A stretch of DNA of 64,000 nt from Martelella mediterranea (GTDB lineage Bacteria; Pseudomonadota; Alphaproteobacteria; Rhizobiales; Rhizobiaceae): positions 248,001 to 312,000 of the forward strand of contig PVUG01000004.1 of NCBI GenBank assembly GCA_003001975.1. The letters run 5' to 3'. Shown piece after piece: positions 23,358 through 33,238 of the stretch (position 1 is its first letter; each line of letters starts with the position of its first letter). Both the position numbers and the translations under genes were made by a program. The notes beneath the pieces were generated by a model. The model searched no databases and was not told the origin of the DNA. It was given only the letters and a program-made list of their open reading frames with translations.

Positions 23358-26351
23358 TTATCCGGCGGCCTCATCATCATCAGCAGCAGCCGGCAGCAAT
23401 TTTGCGAAGATCGCCCGCACCTCGCCGGCCCGGTCGGCGATCAGCGCTTCAAGTGCACTCATATCCGGGCAGTCGGCCAGCTTGCAGAGACGCTCGAGAA
23501 GACCGGAGGGCGCCGTGTCCGGCTCAAACCCCTCATTCAGGCATGTGCGGGTAAGCTGTGCGATATCGGTATAAAGGGCCAGAGCCCTGCGGACCGTTTC
23601 CAGATCACCATCTTCCATGATTTCCGGTCCGAAGCGCGCCAGCACGTCATCCGTGGTCATCACCTCGCGGCCACCGATCTCGCCGCGCGGCACATGGCAG
23701 GCCAGATGGCAATACTGTGCAATGAATTCGATATCGATCAGACCGCCCGGAATGAGTTTCAGATCCCACTGGCTTCGGGCCGGCTTGTCGCGTTCGATGC
23801 GCGCGCGCATATCGGCGATGGCACGGGCAAGCGTGTTGCGATCACGTGGCATTCCCAGAACGGCATCGATCACGCTGCCGGTATCCGCCATCAGTGACGG
23901 GTCGCCGCACAACGGATGGGCGCGTGAAAGCGCCATATGCTCCCAGGTCCAGGCCTCGTTCATCTGGTATTTTTCGAAAGCCGCCAGCCTCGTTGCAAGC
24001 GGCCCGGCCTTGCCGGAAGGCCGCAACCGCATGTCCACTTCATAAAGCACGCCTTCGGCCGTCGGCGCGCTGAGGGCGGCCACCAGGCGCTGTGTCACGC
24101 GCGCGAAATACCGCGGCACATCGAGTTGCTTCGGCCCCGAGGACATGGAAAGCGGATCGTCGCAATCGTAAAGCACGATCACGTCCACATCCGATCCCGC
24201 CGTCAGCTCCGAGCTGCCGAGCTTGCCCATGGCCAGCACGCAGGTGCGCTGTCCCTCGACCGTGCCATGCGCCTCTTCCATCTGGGCAAGCACGCCCTGC
24301 AGCGCCTCATCGATGACAAGCGTCGCCAGCATGGTTAGCGCACGGCCGGCGGCAAAACCACTGATCGATCCGGTTACCAGCCGGATGCCGATCAGGAAAC
24401 GCTGCTCGGCTGCAAATATCCTCAACCGGTCGAGGCGCTCCTCATAAATATCCGCCCCCGTCATGAAGGCTTCAAGCCGTTCAACAAGGTATTCGCGTGT
24501 CGGGATTTCCGTCATCAGCGCCGGATCGAGCATGCCATCGACGATATGGGCGCGTCGGGCAACGATTTCGGCAAGCCGGGGAGCGGCCGACATGATCTCG
24601 ACAAACAGCAGCAGAAGGTTCGGATTGTTCTTCAGCAATGAAAACAGCTGGACGCCGGCCGGCAGACCGGACAGGAACCGGTCGAACCGCAACAGCGCCT
24701 CATCGCCCCTGCGGCTTGTGCCGAAGGCTTTCAGAAGCTCGGGCATGATCTCGGTAAGTCGCTGGCGCGCATTGCCCGTCTGCGTGGCCCGATAGCGGCC
24801 GTAATGCCATGTGCGGATGACACGGGAAATATCCTCCGGCCGTTCGAAGCCGAGGTTCCTCAAGGTTTCCAGCGTGCCAGGATCGTCATCCTCGCCGGTA
24901 AACACAAGATTGCCGGCTTCGCCGGAAAGCGTGGTCTCCCGCTCGAACAGCCGGGCATAGCGCCGCTCAACGGTTTTGAGGGCATCGAGAAGCGCTTCGG
25001 AAAAGGCATCGGTCGTTTCAAACCCGCTCATCCGGGCGATCCGCAGCAGACCGTCGTCATCTTCGGGCAGCACATGGCTTTGCTCATCGCGCACCATCTG
25101 GATGCGGTGTTCGACATTGCGCAGGAACCAGTAGGCCGTGGTCAGTTCATCGGCCGTCGCCTTGTCGATCCAGCGTGCTTCGCGCAGGGCTTCCAAGGCG
25201 TCGACCGTCCTGCGGCATCTCAATTCGGGCATGCGCCCGCCGGCAATCAATTGCTGGGTCTGGACGAAAAACTCGATCTCGCGAATACCGCCGCGCCCGA
25301 GTTTGACGTTATGCCCGTGAACGGCGACAAGGCCAAACCCCTTGTGGGCATGAATCTGCCGTTTGATGGAGTGGATATCGGCAATCGCCGCATAGTCGAG
25401 ATATTTGCGGAAGATGAATGGAATCATCTCGCCCAGAAAGGTCTCGCCGGCGGCAAGATCGCCGGCAATCGGCCGCGCCTTGATATAGGCGGCACGTTCC
25501 CAGTTCTGGCCACGGCTTTCATAATAGAGAAGCGCAGCTTCCACAGGAATCGCCAGGGCCGTGGAACCGGGGTCCGGTCGCAGCCGCATATCCGTACGGA
25601 ACACATAACCATCGCCGGTGCGCTCCTGCAGAATGCGGATGAGACGCCGCATCAGGCGGGGCAAAAGCGAGCGCGGATCATCCCCTTCACTGAATATCCC
25701 GGCGTCAGGATCAAAAAAGACGACAATATCGATATCGGAAGAGTAATTCAGCTCGCAAGCGCCCAGTTTGCCCATGCCCAGAACGACGATGCCTGATTGC
25801 GCGGAGGGGGCATCCGGATCCTTCAGCGTCAGCTTGTTTTCCCCGGCGGCTGAAACCAGCAGGTGGTCGACTGTCGCGGCGACGGCCGCGCTTGCAAAAT
25901 CACTCAGAAAGGCTGTCGTTTCTTCCGGCGAGATCATTCCGGCCAGATCGGCAAGCGCCGTCAAGAATGCAATGCGCCGCTTTGCAGTCCTGAGCCGCAC
26001 CATGATGTCGCTGTCGCCGGTCTTTCCCTCCGGATCGCGCCACGCATCACGCGCCTGTTGCGTGATGCGTTCAAGCTGCGGAATGAACGGCTCGTCGATG
26101 TGCTCAAGCAGCTCCGGATGCGCGCGAAAACTGTCAAACAGGAAAGGTGAAAGTGAAAAGACGGTTGCGAGAAACGTCGTCAGCCGATCATCTCCGTCAG
26201 CGAGAAATGCCGGGAGGTCCTGTTTTTCCGCCGCAGCCGACAGCTCGCTGCGGGCAGCCATGAACAATTCGTCATTCAGCGGAAAAACAGGCTTTCCTGA
26301 AAACTCACGCAGTGTCTTGTGTGCCCGTTCGCTCATCTTTTCCTCCGCCAT
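23358..26351 (-). CDS. glnE: Bifunctional glutamine synthetase adenylyltransferase/deadenylase
   Basis: A 997-residue cytoplasmic enzyme that adenylylates and deadenylylates glutamine synthetase in response to PII, controlling nitrogen assimilation. Two nucleotidyltransferase domains are visible. The N-terminal one has GMGKLGACELNYSSDIDI at about 192-209 (deadenylylation). The C-terminal one has AMGKLGSSELTAGSDVDV near 708-725 (adenylylation). Each keeps the metal-binding DxD. A helical C-terminal domain ends the protein. E. coli GlnE has 946 residues. Minus strand, downstream of the two-component genes as in other rhizobia. Confidence 0.96.
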   Translation of the reverse strand: MAEEKMSERAHKTLREFSGKPVFPLNDELFMAARSELSAAAEKQDLPAFLADGDDRLTTFLATVFSLSPFLFDSFRAHPELLEHIDEPFIPQLERITQQARDAWRDPEGKTGDSDIMVRLRTAKRRIAFLTALADLAGMISPEETTAFLSDFASAAVAATVDHLLVSAAGENKLTLKDPDAPSAQSGIVVLGMGKLGACELNYSSDIDIVVFFDPDAGIFSEGDDPRSLLPRLMRRLIRILQERTGDGYVFRTDMRLRPDPGSTALAIPVEAALLYYESRGQNWERAAYIKARPIAGDLAAGETFLGEMIPFIFRKYLDYAAIADIHSIKRQIHAHKGFGLVAVHGHNVKLGRGGIREIEFFVQTQQLIAGGRMPELRCRRTVDALEALREARWIDKATADELTTAYWFLRNVEHRIQMVRDEQSHVLPEDDDGLLRIARMSGFETTDAFSEALLDALKTVERRYARLFERETTLSGEAGNLVFTGEDDDPGTLETLRNLGFERPEDISRVIRTWHYGRYRATQTGNARQRLTEIMPELLKAFGTSRRGDEALLRFDRFLSGLPAGVQLFSLLKNNPNLLLLFVEIMSAAPRLAEIVARRAHIVDGMLDPALMTEIPTREYLVERLEAFMTGADIYEERLDRLRIFAAEQRFLIGIRLVTGSISGFAAGRALTMLATLVIDEALQGVLAQMEEAHGTVEGQRTCVLAMGKLGSSELTAGSDVDVIVLYDCDDPLSMSSGPKQLDVPRYFARVTQRLVAALSAPTAEGVLYEVDMRLRPSGKAGPLATRLAAFEKYQMNEAWTWEHMALSRAHPLCGDPSLMADTGSVIDAVLGMPRDRNTLARAIADMRARIERDKPARSQWDLKLIPGGLIDIEFIAQYCHLACHVPRGEIGGREVMTTDDVLARFGPEIMEDGDLETVRRALALYTDIAQLTRTCLNEGFEPDTAPSGLLERLCKLADCPDMSALEALIADRAGEVRAIFAKLLPAAADDDEAAG

Positions 26352-26429
26352 GCTGTCTTAGTCCTGAAAGGCTCTAACATCGTGTGCAGCAGGCTTAAAG
26401 CAAAAGAGCAACAGAAATGCCCGGCGGGC

Positions 26430-27863
26430 TCAACCGGAACCGTGTTGCGCCTCAATGAGCGGAAAGCTCAGCATGGCTGCAAGACCGGCATAGCCATCGA
26501 CCAGATCCCTGGCCTCCCTGAGCGAGAAGACGCCGCCGTGCAAGGCCGCAACCGCGTCAACGAGGGAAAGCCCGAGACCGGTCCCGGGTTTAGAGCGGCT
26601 TTCATCCAGCCGGAAGAAACGCTGTTTGACGTCGTCCATCCGCGACGGCGGAATACCGGGACCGTTATCGGCGACGGTGAACACAGCCCGGCCCCCCTCA
26701 CGCTTCAGCGACAGATGGATCGACTGACCGCTGCCCTCGGAATATTTGATGGCATTGTCGAGAAGATTGAAGATTGCCTGACCGATCAGCTCACGATTGC
26801 CGCTGACTGACAGTTCCGGTTCGATGGCACAATCAAGTGCAAGGCCGGCCTCCTCGGCAACCGGGCCGTAAAGCTCGGCACTGTCTTCGACAATCGCAGA
26901 CAGGCTGACGGGGGACATTTCGGCAGCAACCGCCCCTGCCTCGACACGGGAAATCATCAACAACGCATTGAAGGTGCGGATGAGCTGGTCCGATTCGGCG
27001 ATGATGCCCTCAAGCGCCGTACGACGTTCTTCCGGGTTTTCCGTTGCGGCGGCGTCGGCGGCCTTGTTGCGCAGGCGCGTCAGCGGTGTCTTGAGATCGT
27101 GGGCGATATTGTCGGAGACCTGACGCAGCCCCTCGTTCAACCGTACGATCCGGTCGAGCATCAGGTTGAGGGCATTGGACAACCGGTCGAACTCATCGCC
27201 GGAACCGGCAACGGGAAGACGCTGTGAGAGATCGCCGGCCATGATCTTGCTGCTGGCGCTCGACATGCGATCCATGCGTTTGAGCGCATTGCGGCCGATT
27301 GCAAACCAGATCACCAGCGCACCGACCCCCATGATGATGAGGGCCAGCAACAGGGCCTGCCGAATGATGATGTGAAGCCGCTCGGGATCGCCCAGATCGC
27401 GTCCGATCAAAAGCCGGATACCGTTGTCGAGTTCGATGACATAGCCCGCGGCAAGGTTTTCGTGGGACCCGCTGTTGTTCTCGGCAAATCCCTCATAGCG
27501 GAAGGGCTGATCAATCCAGCCGAGCCGGCTCAGGACACCGGGCTGGAGCGAGGCGACATTGCTTGCCAGTATCTCGCCCTGCGGGCTGGCAATCACATAA
27601 AGATTGGCGCCGGGCTGACGCGCGCGTCGCTCGATAATATTGAAAACCCGCCGAATGCCGCCTTTTTCGTAGGAAAGATCAAACTGCGAAACTTCATGTT
27701 GAAGCGATTCCCGCGTCTGGCGCAAAACGAGGTCTTCGGAGACGGCCGTGACATAGAAGACCATGACTGCGGCACAAAGCCCGAACAGCAGGATATAGAC
27801 GGCCGAGAGCCGGACTGCGGTCGATTTGAACAGAAGACGCAAACGTTCTTTCATCACGCCCAA
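26430..27863 (-). CDS. Sensor histidine kinase, partner of adjacent response regulator
   Basis: A 477-residue inner-membrane kinase. The first TM (about 17-40) and the second (about 166-190) enclose a periplasmic domain. A HAMP domain follows (about 190-245), then the H-box DNIAHDLKTPLTRLRNK (His near 257), the N-box NLLDNAIKYS, and G-boxes DNGPGIPPS and GTGLGLSLV. It starts 5 bases after the response regulator stop, so both are co-transcribed. Position downstream of degP matches rhizobial genomes; a role in envelope-stress sensing is inferred from that neighbour. The internal Met at 27854 is an alternative start. Confidence 0.9.
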   Translation of the reverse strand: MGVMKERLRLLFKSTAVRLSAVYILLFGLCAAVMVFYVTAVSEDLVLRQTRESLQHEVSQFDLSYEKGGIRRVFNIIERRARQPGANLYVIASPQGEILASNVASLQPGVLSRLGWIDQPFRYEGFAENNSGSHENLAAGYVIELDNGIRLLIGRDLGDPERLHIIIRQALLLALIIMGVGALVIWFAIGRNALKRMDRMSSASSKIMAGDLSQRLPVAGSGDEFDRLSNALNLMLDRIVRLNEGLRQVSDNIAHDLKTPLTRLRNKAADAAATENPEERRTALEGIIAESDQLIRTFNALLMISRVEAGAVAAEMSPVSLSAIVEDSAELYGPVAEEAGLALDCAIEPELSVSGNRELIGQAIFNLLDNAIKYSEGSGQSIHLSLKREGGRAVFTVADNGPGIPPSRMDDVKQRFFRLDESRSKPGTGLGLSLVDAVAALHGGVFSLREARDLVDGYAGLAAMLSFPLIEAQHGSG

Positions 27864-27868
27864 CAGTG

Positions 27869-28546
27869 CTACGCGTCGTATTTGATCATATAGCCGGAAC
27901 CACGGATCGTCTTGAGCAGGGGCTTGTCGAAGTCCTTCTCGATCTTGGACCGCAACCGCGACACATGCACATCGATCACATTGGTCTGCGGATCGAAGTG
28001 ATAGTCCCAGACGTTTTCCAGAAGCATCGTCCGGGTGACGACCTGCCCGGCATTCTTCATCAGATATTCGAGCAGCCGGTATTCGCGTGGCTGAAGCGTG
28101 ATTTCGCGCCCGGCGCGGCGAACCTCGTGTGAAAGACGGTCGAGTTCCAGATCGCCGACACGGTAGACGACCTCCTGCTCCGGCGCGCCCTTGCGCCGGC
28201 CGAGCACTTCCACCCGCGCCAGAAGCTCGGAAAACGCATAGGGCTTGGGCAGATAATCATCACCGCCTGCCCGAAGACCGGTGACCCGGTCATCGACCTG
28301 GCCCAGCGCCGACAAGATGAGAACGGGGGTGTGAACGCCGCGCGCCCGCAGCGCGGAAATGACCGACAGTCCGTCGCGCCGCGGCAGCATGCGGTCGACA
28401 ACCAGCACGTCATACTCGTTTTCGCTCGCCATGAACAAACCGCTCTCGCCATCGCCCGCATGTTCGCAGGTGATGCCGGCCTCGCGAAAGGCCTTGGTCA
28501 GGTAGGCAGCTGCCTCAAGATCGTCTTCAATAACCAGTACGCGCAT
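27869..28546 (-). CDS. OmpR-family response regulator
   Basis: A 225-residue DNA-binding regulator. The receiver domain (1-120) has the acidic pair EDD, the phospho-acceptor Asp in VLVVDRMLP, the switch Ser of LILSALGQ and the Lys of YLPKPYAF. The C-terminal winged helix includes QPREYRLLEYLM and TNVIDVHVSRLRSKI. The start at 28546 (MRVLVIEDD) is the usual family N-terminus; 28558 is possible. It lies downstream of degP after a terminator and is in an operon with the kinase. Confidence 0.9.
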   Translation of the reverse strand: MRVLVIEDDLEAAAYLTKAFREAGITCEHAGDGESGLFMASENEYDVLVVDRMLPRRDGLSVISALRARGVHTPVLILSALGQVDDRVTGLRAGGDDYLPKPYAFSELLARVEVLGRRKGAPEQEVVYRVGDLELDRLSHEVRRAGREITLQPREYRLLEYLMKNAGQVVTRTMLLENVWDYHFDPQTNVIDVHVSRLRSKIEKDFDKPLLKTIRGSGYMIKYDA

Positions 28547-28638
28547 GGCGGCGACCATATCGCCATTGTCATCCGCGTTACAAGCTGCCTCATGGGTTTC
28601 ATCAAAAGACATCACAGCAACTCCACAAGGGGCTGAAC

Positions 28639-28671
28639 AAAAAGGGCGCACAGGCTTCCCCGTGCGCCCTT
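28639..28671 (-). terminator. Intrinsic terminator after degP
   Basis: On the minus strand AAGGGCGCAC and GTGCGCCCTT pair over ten bases around a ten-base loop and run into five T. It lies 22 bases past the degP stop and before the response regulator gene, so it separates the two units. Confidence 0.8.
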
Positions 28672-28692
28672 CGTTCATTTCGTCAGAGCCGG

Positions 28693-30228
28693 TCAGCCGG
28701 CATCCTCGTTGTCACTGCCGGTCGGCAATGCGGTGAACATGCTGCCGTTTTCGGTTTCCACCTGGAACAGAGCCTGCTTGCGCCCGTTGCTCGCGGCATC
28801 CTCGACCTGCTTGAGAATATCGCCGGCCGAAGCAACTTCCTTGTTGTTGACGCTCAGGATCTTCTGTCCTTCGCTCAGCCCCTTGGCCGCAGCATCGGAA
28901 TTCGGGTCAACCGCGGTAACGGTCACGCCCTTGCCGTCATCTGCCGGCCGGACCTCAAAGCCCATCTGGGTCATCAGCGAGCTTTCGGCAGGGCCGCTCT
29001 GTCCTTCGGACGCGGCGAGTTGGTCTTCGGTTGGAAACTCACCGAGTTTGACGTCGATCGTCTGGGAACTGCCATCCCGCCAGACGGAGAGCTCGACATC
29101 GTCGCCCGGTTCCATCATGCCGATCATCCGCGAGAGCGAGCGGGCATCCTCAATGACATCACCGTTAACGGCGGTAATCACATCGCCCTGCTTCAGACCG
29201 GCTTTCGCGCCGGGGCTGTCAGAGGTCGGTTCGGAGATCAGCGCGCCTTCCGGCTTGGCGAGGCCAATCGATTCGGCAATATCCTCCGTGACAGGCTGGA
29301 TGCGCACACCGAGCCAGCCGCGTTCGACCGTGCCATCGTCGATCAGATCGTTGACAACATCCTGCGCCAGATGCGCCGGGATGGCGAAGGCAATGCCGAC
29401 ATTGCCGCCCGACGGCGAGAAGATTGCGGTGTTGATACCGACAACTTCACCGTTGAGATCAAAGGTCGGACCGCCGGAATTGCCATGATTGACCGCTGCA
29501 TCGACCTGAATGTAGTCGTCATAGGGGCCGGAGGCGATATCACGTCCAAGCGCAGAGACAATGCCCGAAGTGACCGTGCCGCCAAGGCCGAATGGATTGC
29601 CGACAGCAACCACCCAGTCACCGACCCGCAGGTTGGAATCATCGGCAAAATTCACATAGGTGAAGTCACGGTCAGCATCGACCTTGAGCACGGCGAGGTC
29701 GGTGCGGGGGTCGGTTCCGACAAGCTTGGCATCGTATTCGGTTCCGTCATCCATCAGCACCGAAAAAGCATCGCCTTCGCGGACAACATGGTTGTTGGTG
29801 ACGAGGTAGCCATCCTCGGACACGAAGAAGCCCGAACCCTGGGCCACCGGACGCGGACCGCCATTGCGCGGCTGCGGCGGCTTTTGCGGCTCGATGGGCG
29901 CGCCAAAATCACGGAAGAAACGCTTGAGGGGGTGGTCGTCGGGAAGATTGTCGAAGCCGCGACCGCCGAAACCAAAGCCGAAACCATCATTCTGGGCGAC
30001 CGGCTGAACATCGCTTTCAACGACAACGGAAACAACGGCGGGCGATACCGCTTCAACCACATCGGCAAAGCCCGGTACCTTCGGCGCATCGACGTGCACC
30101 GCGTCGGCGTACGCTTCGGGAACTGTAAGCGGCGCACCTGCCGAAAACAGAACGGCGGCAACACCGGCAACCGCCGATGCTTTCAAAATCGGCTTGAACT
30201 TGTTGTGTCCGGAAGTCTGGTCGAACAT
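28693..30228 (-). CDS. degP: Do-family periplasmic serine protease DegP
   Basis: A 511-residue HtrA-type protease and chaperone that clears misfolded envelope proteins. An N-terminal signal or anchor helix (about 12-40, ending AYADAV) leads to the trypsin-like domain. Catalytic residues are His in LVTNNHVV (about 144), Asp in DLAVLKV (about 176) and Ser in GNSGGP (about 251). Two PDZ domains follow (about 300-385 and 420-505). A Gly/Phe-rich and Pro-rich stretch (about 80-115) corresponds to the LA loop. The start at 30228 has AAAGGAAAAGG upstream; the longer frame from 30324 is not needed. It follows ccmH, as in rhizobial cycHJKL-degP loci. Confidence 0.95.
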   Translation of the reverse strand: MFDQTSGHNKFKPILKASAVAGVAAVLFSAGAPLTVPEAYADAVHVDAPKVPGFADVVEAVSPAVVSVVVESDVQPVAQNDGFGFGFGGRGFDNLPDDHPLKRFFRDFGAPIEPQKPPQPRNGGPRPVAQGSGFFVSEDGYLVTNNHVVREGDAFSVLMDDGTEYDAKLVGTDPRTDLAVLKVDADRDFTYVNFADDSNLRVGDWVVAVGNPFGLGGTVTSGIVSALGRDIASGPYDDYIQVDAAVNHGNSGGPTFDLNGEVVGINTAIFSPSGGNVGIAFAIPAHLAQDVVNDLIDDGTVERGWLGVRIQPVTEDIAESIGLAKPEGALISEPTSDSPGAKAGLKQGDVITAVNGDVIEDARSLSRMIGMMEPGDDVELSVWRDGSSQTIDVKLGEFPTEDQLAASEGQSGPAESSLMTQMGFEVRPADDGKGVTVTAVDPNSDAAAKGLSEGQKILSVNNKEVASAGDILKQVEDAASNGRKQALFQVETENGSMFTALPTGSDNEDAG

Positions 30229-30256
30229 CTGGTCTACCTTTTCCTTTAGTGACTGT

Positions 30257-30274
30257 TTTGAAGCTGTCTTCAAA
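30257..30274. promoter_or_regulatory. Inverted repeat upstream of degP
   Basis: TTTGAAG-N4-CTTCAAA lies 29 bases before the degP start. It could bind the neighbouring OmpR-type regulator or form an mRNA hairpin near the ribosome-binding site. Confidence 0.4.
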
Positions 30275-30336
30275 TCGGATAAAGGCACTATAAATGTTAC
30301 GACCTTACAGAAATCTGTCCACAAAATGACGGATTG

Positions 30337-30801
30337 TTAATTCTCGTCGCCATCAGCCAGCAGACGGTTCAGGCGGGCCTCTTCGTCCTTTGAAAGCGGG
30401 CGATCCGGCGTGCGGCGGCTTGCCGAAAGCCGCCATAAAACAAGCCCTCCGAGCACGATCAGAACACCTGGCGCGCCCCATAATAGCCACGTCTTGGGCG
30501 AAAGCCGCGGCTTCAGCAGCACAAATTCGCCATAGCGGGAGACGACATAATCGAGCACTTCTTCGTCGCTGTCGCCATCGACAAGACGGGCCCTCACGAG
30601 CAGCCTAAGGTCACGCGCCAGATCCGCATTCGAATCATCGATCGACTGGTTCTGACACACCATGCAGCGCAGCTGCGCGGAAATCGCGCGCGCGCGGGCT
30701 TCCAGCGCCGGGTCGTCAAGCACCTCGTCAGGGGTCACCGCCCGGGCGGTTGCCAGCGGCAACAGCAGCAAAAGCGCGATCACAAAAACGCGGAACCTCA
30801 T
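30337..30801 (-). CDS. ccmH: Cytochrome c maturation protein CcmH (CycL)
   Basis: A 154-residue membrane thioredoxin-like protein that reduces the apocytochrome c heme-binding cysteines for haem ligation in the periplasm. It has a signal peptide (1-21), the redox motif LRCMVCQNQ (about 44-52) and one TM helix (about 103-125) with a cytoplasmic tail. Its start overlaps the ccmF stop by ATGA, so they are translationally coupled. Confidence 0.95.
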   Translation of the reverse strand: MRFRVFVIALLLLLPLATARAVTPDEVLDDPALEARARAISAQLRCMVCQNQSIDDSNADLARDLRLLVRARLVDGDSDEEVLDYVVSRYGEFVLLKPRLSPKTWLLWGAPGVLIVLGGLVLWRLSASRRTPDRPLSKDEEARLNRLLADGDEN

Positions 30802-32792
30802 CCTGCCGCCCCTGCCCCTGCCTCAACTGCGCGGCGCTTGCGGCTGCGTTCCGGCGCACCAACGCGAAGCCGGCGATCCGTGAGTGAAACCACGCCGCCA
30901 AGCGCCATGGCGACACCGCCGAGCCAGATGCACAGGATGAACGGCTTCCACCACACCCGCACCACCCAGGCGCCATCGGCACGCTCGTCGCCGAGCGAGA
31001 CATAAAGCTGGCTGAGACCGAATGTGGAAATTCCGGCTTCCGTCGTCGGCATGTTGTTGGAAAGATAAACCCGTTTGGCCGAATAGCTGTTCCTGACCAC
31101 ACGGCCGTCCCGTGAGATCGTGAACATGCCCCGTTCATCGAGATAGTTCGGCCCTCTGACCGGTGTCGTGCCGTCGAAGGTCACCGTATAGCCACCGGCA
31201 TCAACGGTGGTCCCGGGTGTCATTTCCAGAACCGCTTCGGTTTCATAAAGAGACACGGCAACAATGCCCAGCACCGTCACGCCGAGGCCGAAATGGGCAA
31301 GCGCCGTACCGAAAGCGGAACGTGGCAGGCCGACAAGCCTTGGCCAGACGCGCGACAGCGGCATCCGGCCGAACCCGGAGCGATAACAGAGATCGCTCAC
31401 CGCGCCGAATATCAGGAAGAATGCGATCGCCACGCCAAAGAGAGAAAGCACAGGCCCGCCGGAATGGAAATAGATGAAGCCGGCAGCCAATACGAGCGCA
31501 AGAATGCCGGCAACCAGCAGGCGTTCGCTTGCAGCCTTCAGGTCACCCCGTTTCCAGGAAAGCATCGGACCAAAGGGAACAGCAAGCAGAAGCGGGATCA
31601 TCAGGAACCCGAAGGTCATGTTGAAGAAGGGCGGACCGACGGAAATCTTGTCGCCGGTCAGCGTTTCCAGCAGAAGCGGATAGAGGGTGCCGGTCAGAAC
31701 CGTTCCCGCAGCAACCGTCAGGATCAGGTTGTTGAAGACCAGCGCGCCCTCCCGCGAGATCGGGGAAAACAGGCCGCCCGAGCGTAAAAGCGGCGCCCGC
31801 CAGGCAAACAGCGCCAGTGACCCGCCGACGAAAAACGCCAGGATGGCCAGAATGAAAATCCCGCGCGTGGGATCGGTCGCAAAGGCATGCACGGAGGTCA
31901 GAACGCCGGAGCGGACCAGAAAGGTGCCGAGCAGAGACAGCGAAAAGGTCAGGATCGACAGCAGCACCGTCCAGATCTTCAGCGCTTCCCGCTTCTCCAT
32001 CACCAGCGCGGAATGCAGAAGTGCCGTGCCGGCGAGCCATGGCATGAACGAGGCGTTTTCAACCGGGTCCCAGAACCACCAGCCGCCCCAGCCGAGCTCG
32101 TAATAAGCCCAGTAGGAGCCCATCGCGATACCGGCTGTCAGAAACAGCCATGCCAGCAACGCCCAAGGCCGCACCCAAAGCGCCCAGGCCGCGTCGATGC
32201 GCCCGCTAACAAGAGCGGCAACCGCAAAGGAAAAACAGACCGAAAAGCCGACATAGCCGAGATAGAGCAAAGGCGGGTGGATCGCGAGACCGAAATCCTG
32301 AAGGACCGGGTTGAGATCCTGCCCTTCTCCGGGCACCGGAAACAACCGCATGAACGGGTTCGACGTCGAAAGAATGAACAGCAGAAATGCCGTCGCAATC
32401 AGCGCCTGGATCGAAAGTACATTGGCCCGAAGATCATCGGGGAGGTTCCGGCTGAAGGCCGCCACGAGCGCGCTGAACAATGTCAGGATCAGAAGCCAGA
32501 GCATCATCGATCCCTCGTGGTTCCCCCAGACACCGGAAAACTTGTAGACCAGCGGCATCAGCGAATGGGAGTTCTCCCAGACATTGCGGACCGAAAAATC
32601 AGAGACAAGATGGCTGCGGATCAGCACACCAAAGGAGAGCGCGACCAGGGCAAAGAGCGTCAGCGTGCCACTGACGGCAACCGACATCAGCTGCGGGCTG
32701 TTTCGCCTGACGCCGATCATCGGCACGATGAAGGTCGCCAGCGCAACGGCAAGTGCCAGAACCAGTGCGAAAAGTCCAAGTTCGACCGTCAC
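30798..32792 (-). CDS. ccmF: Haem lyase subunit CcmF (CycK)
   Basis: A 664-residue polytopic inner-membrane protein, the core of the CcmFHI complex that attaches haem to apocytochrome c. It has about 15 TM helices and the tryptophan-rich WWD motif ([19 protein letters not shown]) with surrounding His residues. The start is GTG at 32792, overlapping the ccmE stop as GTGA; the longer frame to 32819 would overlap ccmE more without a better site. The order ccmI-ccmE-ccmF-ccmH equals rhizobial cycHJKL. Confidence 0.96.
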   Translation of the reverse strand: MTVELGLFALVLALAVALATFIVPMIGVRRNSPQLMSVAVSGTLTLFALVALSFGVLIRSHLVSDFSVRNVWENSHSLMPLVYKFSGVWGNHEGSMMLWLLILTLFSALVAAFSRNLPDDLRANVLSIQALIATAFLLFILSTSNPFMRLFPVPGEGQDLNPVLQDFGLAIHPPLLYLGYVGFSVCFSFAVAALVSGRIDAAWALWVRPWALLAWLFLTAGIAMGSYWAYYELGWGGWWFWDPVENASFMPWLAGTALLHSALVMEKREALKIWTVLLSILTFSLSLLGTFLVRSGVLTSVHAFATDPTRGIFILAILAFFVGGSLALFAWRAPLLRSGGLFSPISREGALVFNNLILTVAAGTVLTGTLYPLLLETLTGDKISVGPPFFNMTFGFLMIPLLLAVPFGPMLSWKRGDLKAASERLLVAGILALVLAAGFIYFHSGGPVLSLFGVAIAFFLIFGAVSDLCYRSGFGRMPLSRVWPRLVGLPRSAFGTALAHFGLGVTVLGIVAVSLYETEAVLEMTPGTTVDAGGYTVTFDGTTPVRGPNYLDERGMFTISRDGRVVRNSYSAKRVYLSNNMPTTEAGISTFGLSQLYVSLGDERADGAWVVRVWWKPFILCIWLGGVAMALGGVVSLTDRRLRVGAPERSRKRRAVEAGAGAAG

Positions 32793-33238
32793 GGAGCGGC
32801 CTCCCCTTCGCCTTCCCACACGCCGTCTTCCTTCAGACGCTCGGCAACCTCTCTGGGCATGTAGTTCTCGTCATGCTTGGCAAGCACGGTATCGGCGTGA
32901 AAGGCGCCGTCGCCGTCAAACCGGCCCTCGGTCACCACACCCTGCCCTTCGCGGAACAGGTCCGGCAATATCCCGGCATAGCGCACCTCAACGGCACCGC
33001 CACCGTCGGTCACGGTGAAAAGCACATTTGAATTTTCGACGCGCTTGATCGAGCCCTCTTCGACAAGCCCGCCAAGCCGGATGCGCGTTCCCTCGCCGAC
33101 CGGTTTTTCGGCAAGATCGGAAGGCATGTAGAAATAGGAAACGCTGCGCGAAAGCGCGAACAGCACCAGCAACACCGCTACCGCGATAAAACCGACACCG
33201 CCAGCTATGACCGCCAGCCTTTTCTTCTTGCGATTCAA
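32789..33238 (-). CDS. ccmE: Haem chaperone CcmE (CycJ)
   Basis: A 149-residue periplasmic haem carrier. It has one N-terminal TM anchor (about 9-30), then an OB fold with [13 protein letters not shown] and [20 protein letters not shown]. The covalent haem-binding His and nearby Tyr are in [10 protein letters not shown]. The start overlaps the ccmI stop (ATGA). Confidence 0.96.
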   Translation of the reverse strand: MNRKKKRLAVIAGGVGFIAVAVLLVLFALSRSVSYFYMPSDLAEKPVGEGTRIRLGGLVEEGSIKRVENSNVLFTVTDGGGAVEVRYAGILPDLFREGQGVVTEGRFDGDGAFHADTVLAKHDENYMPREVAERLKEDGVWEGEGEAAP

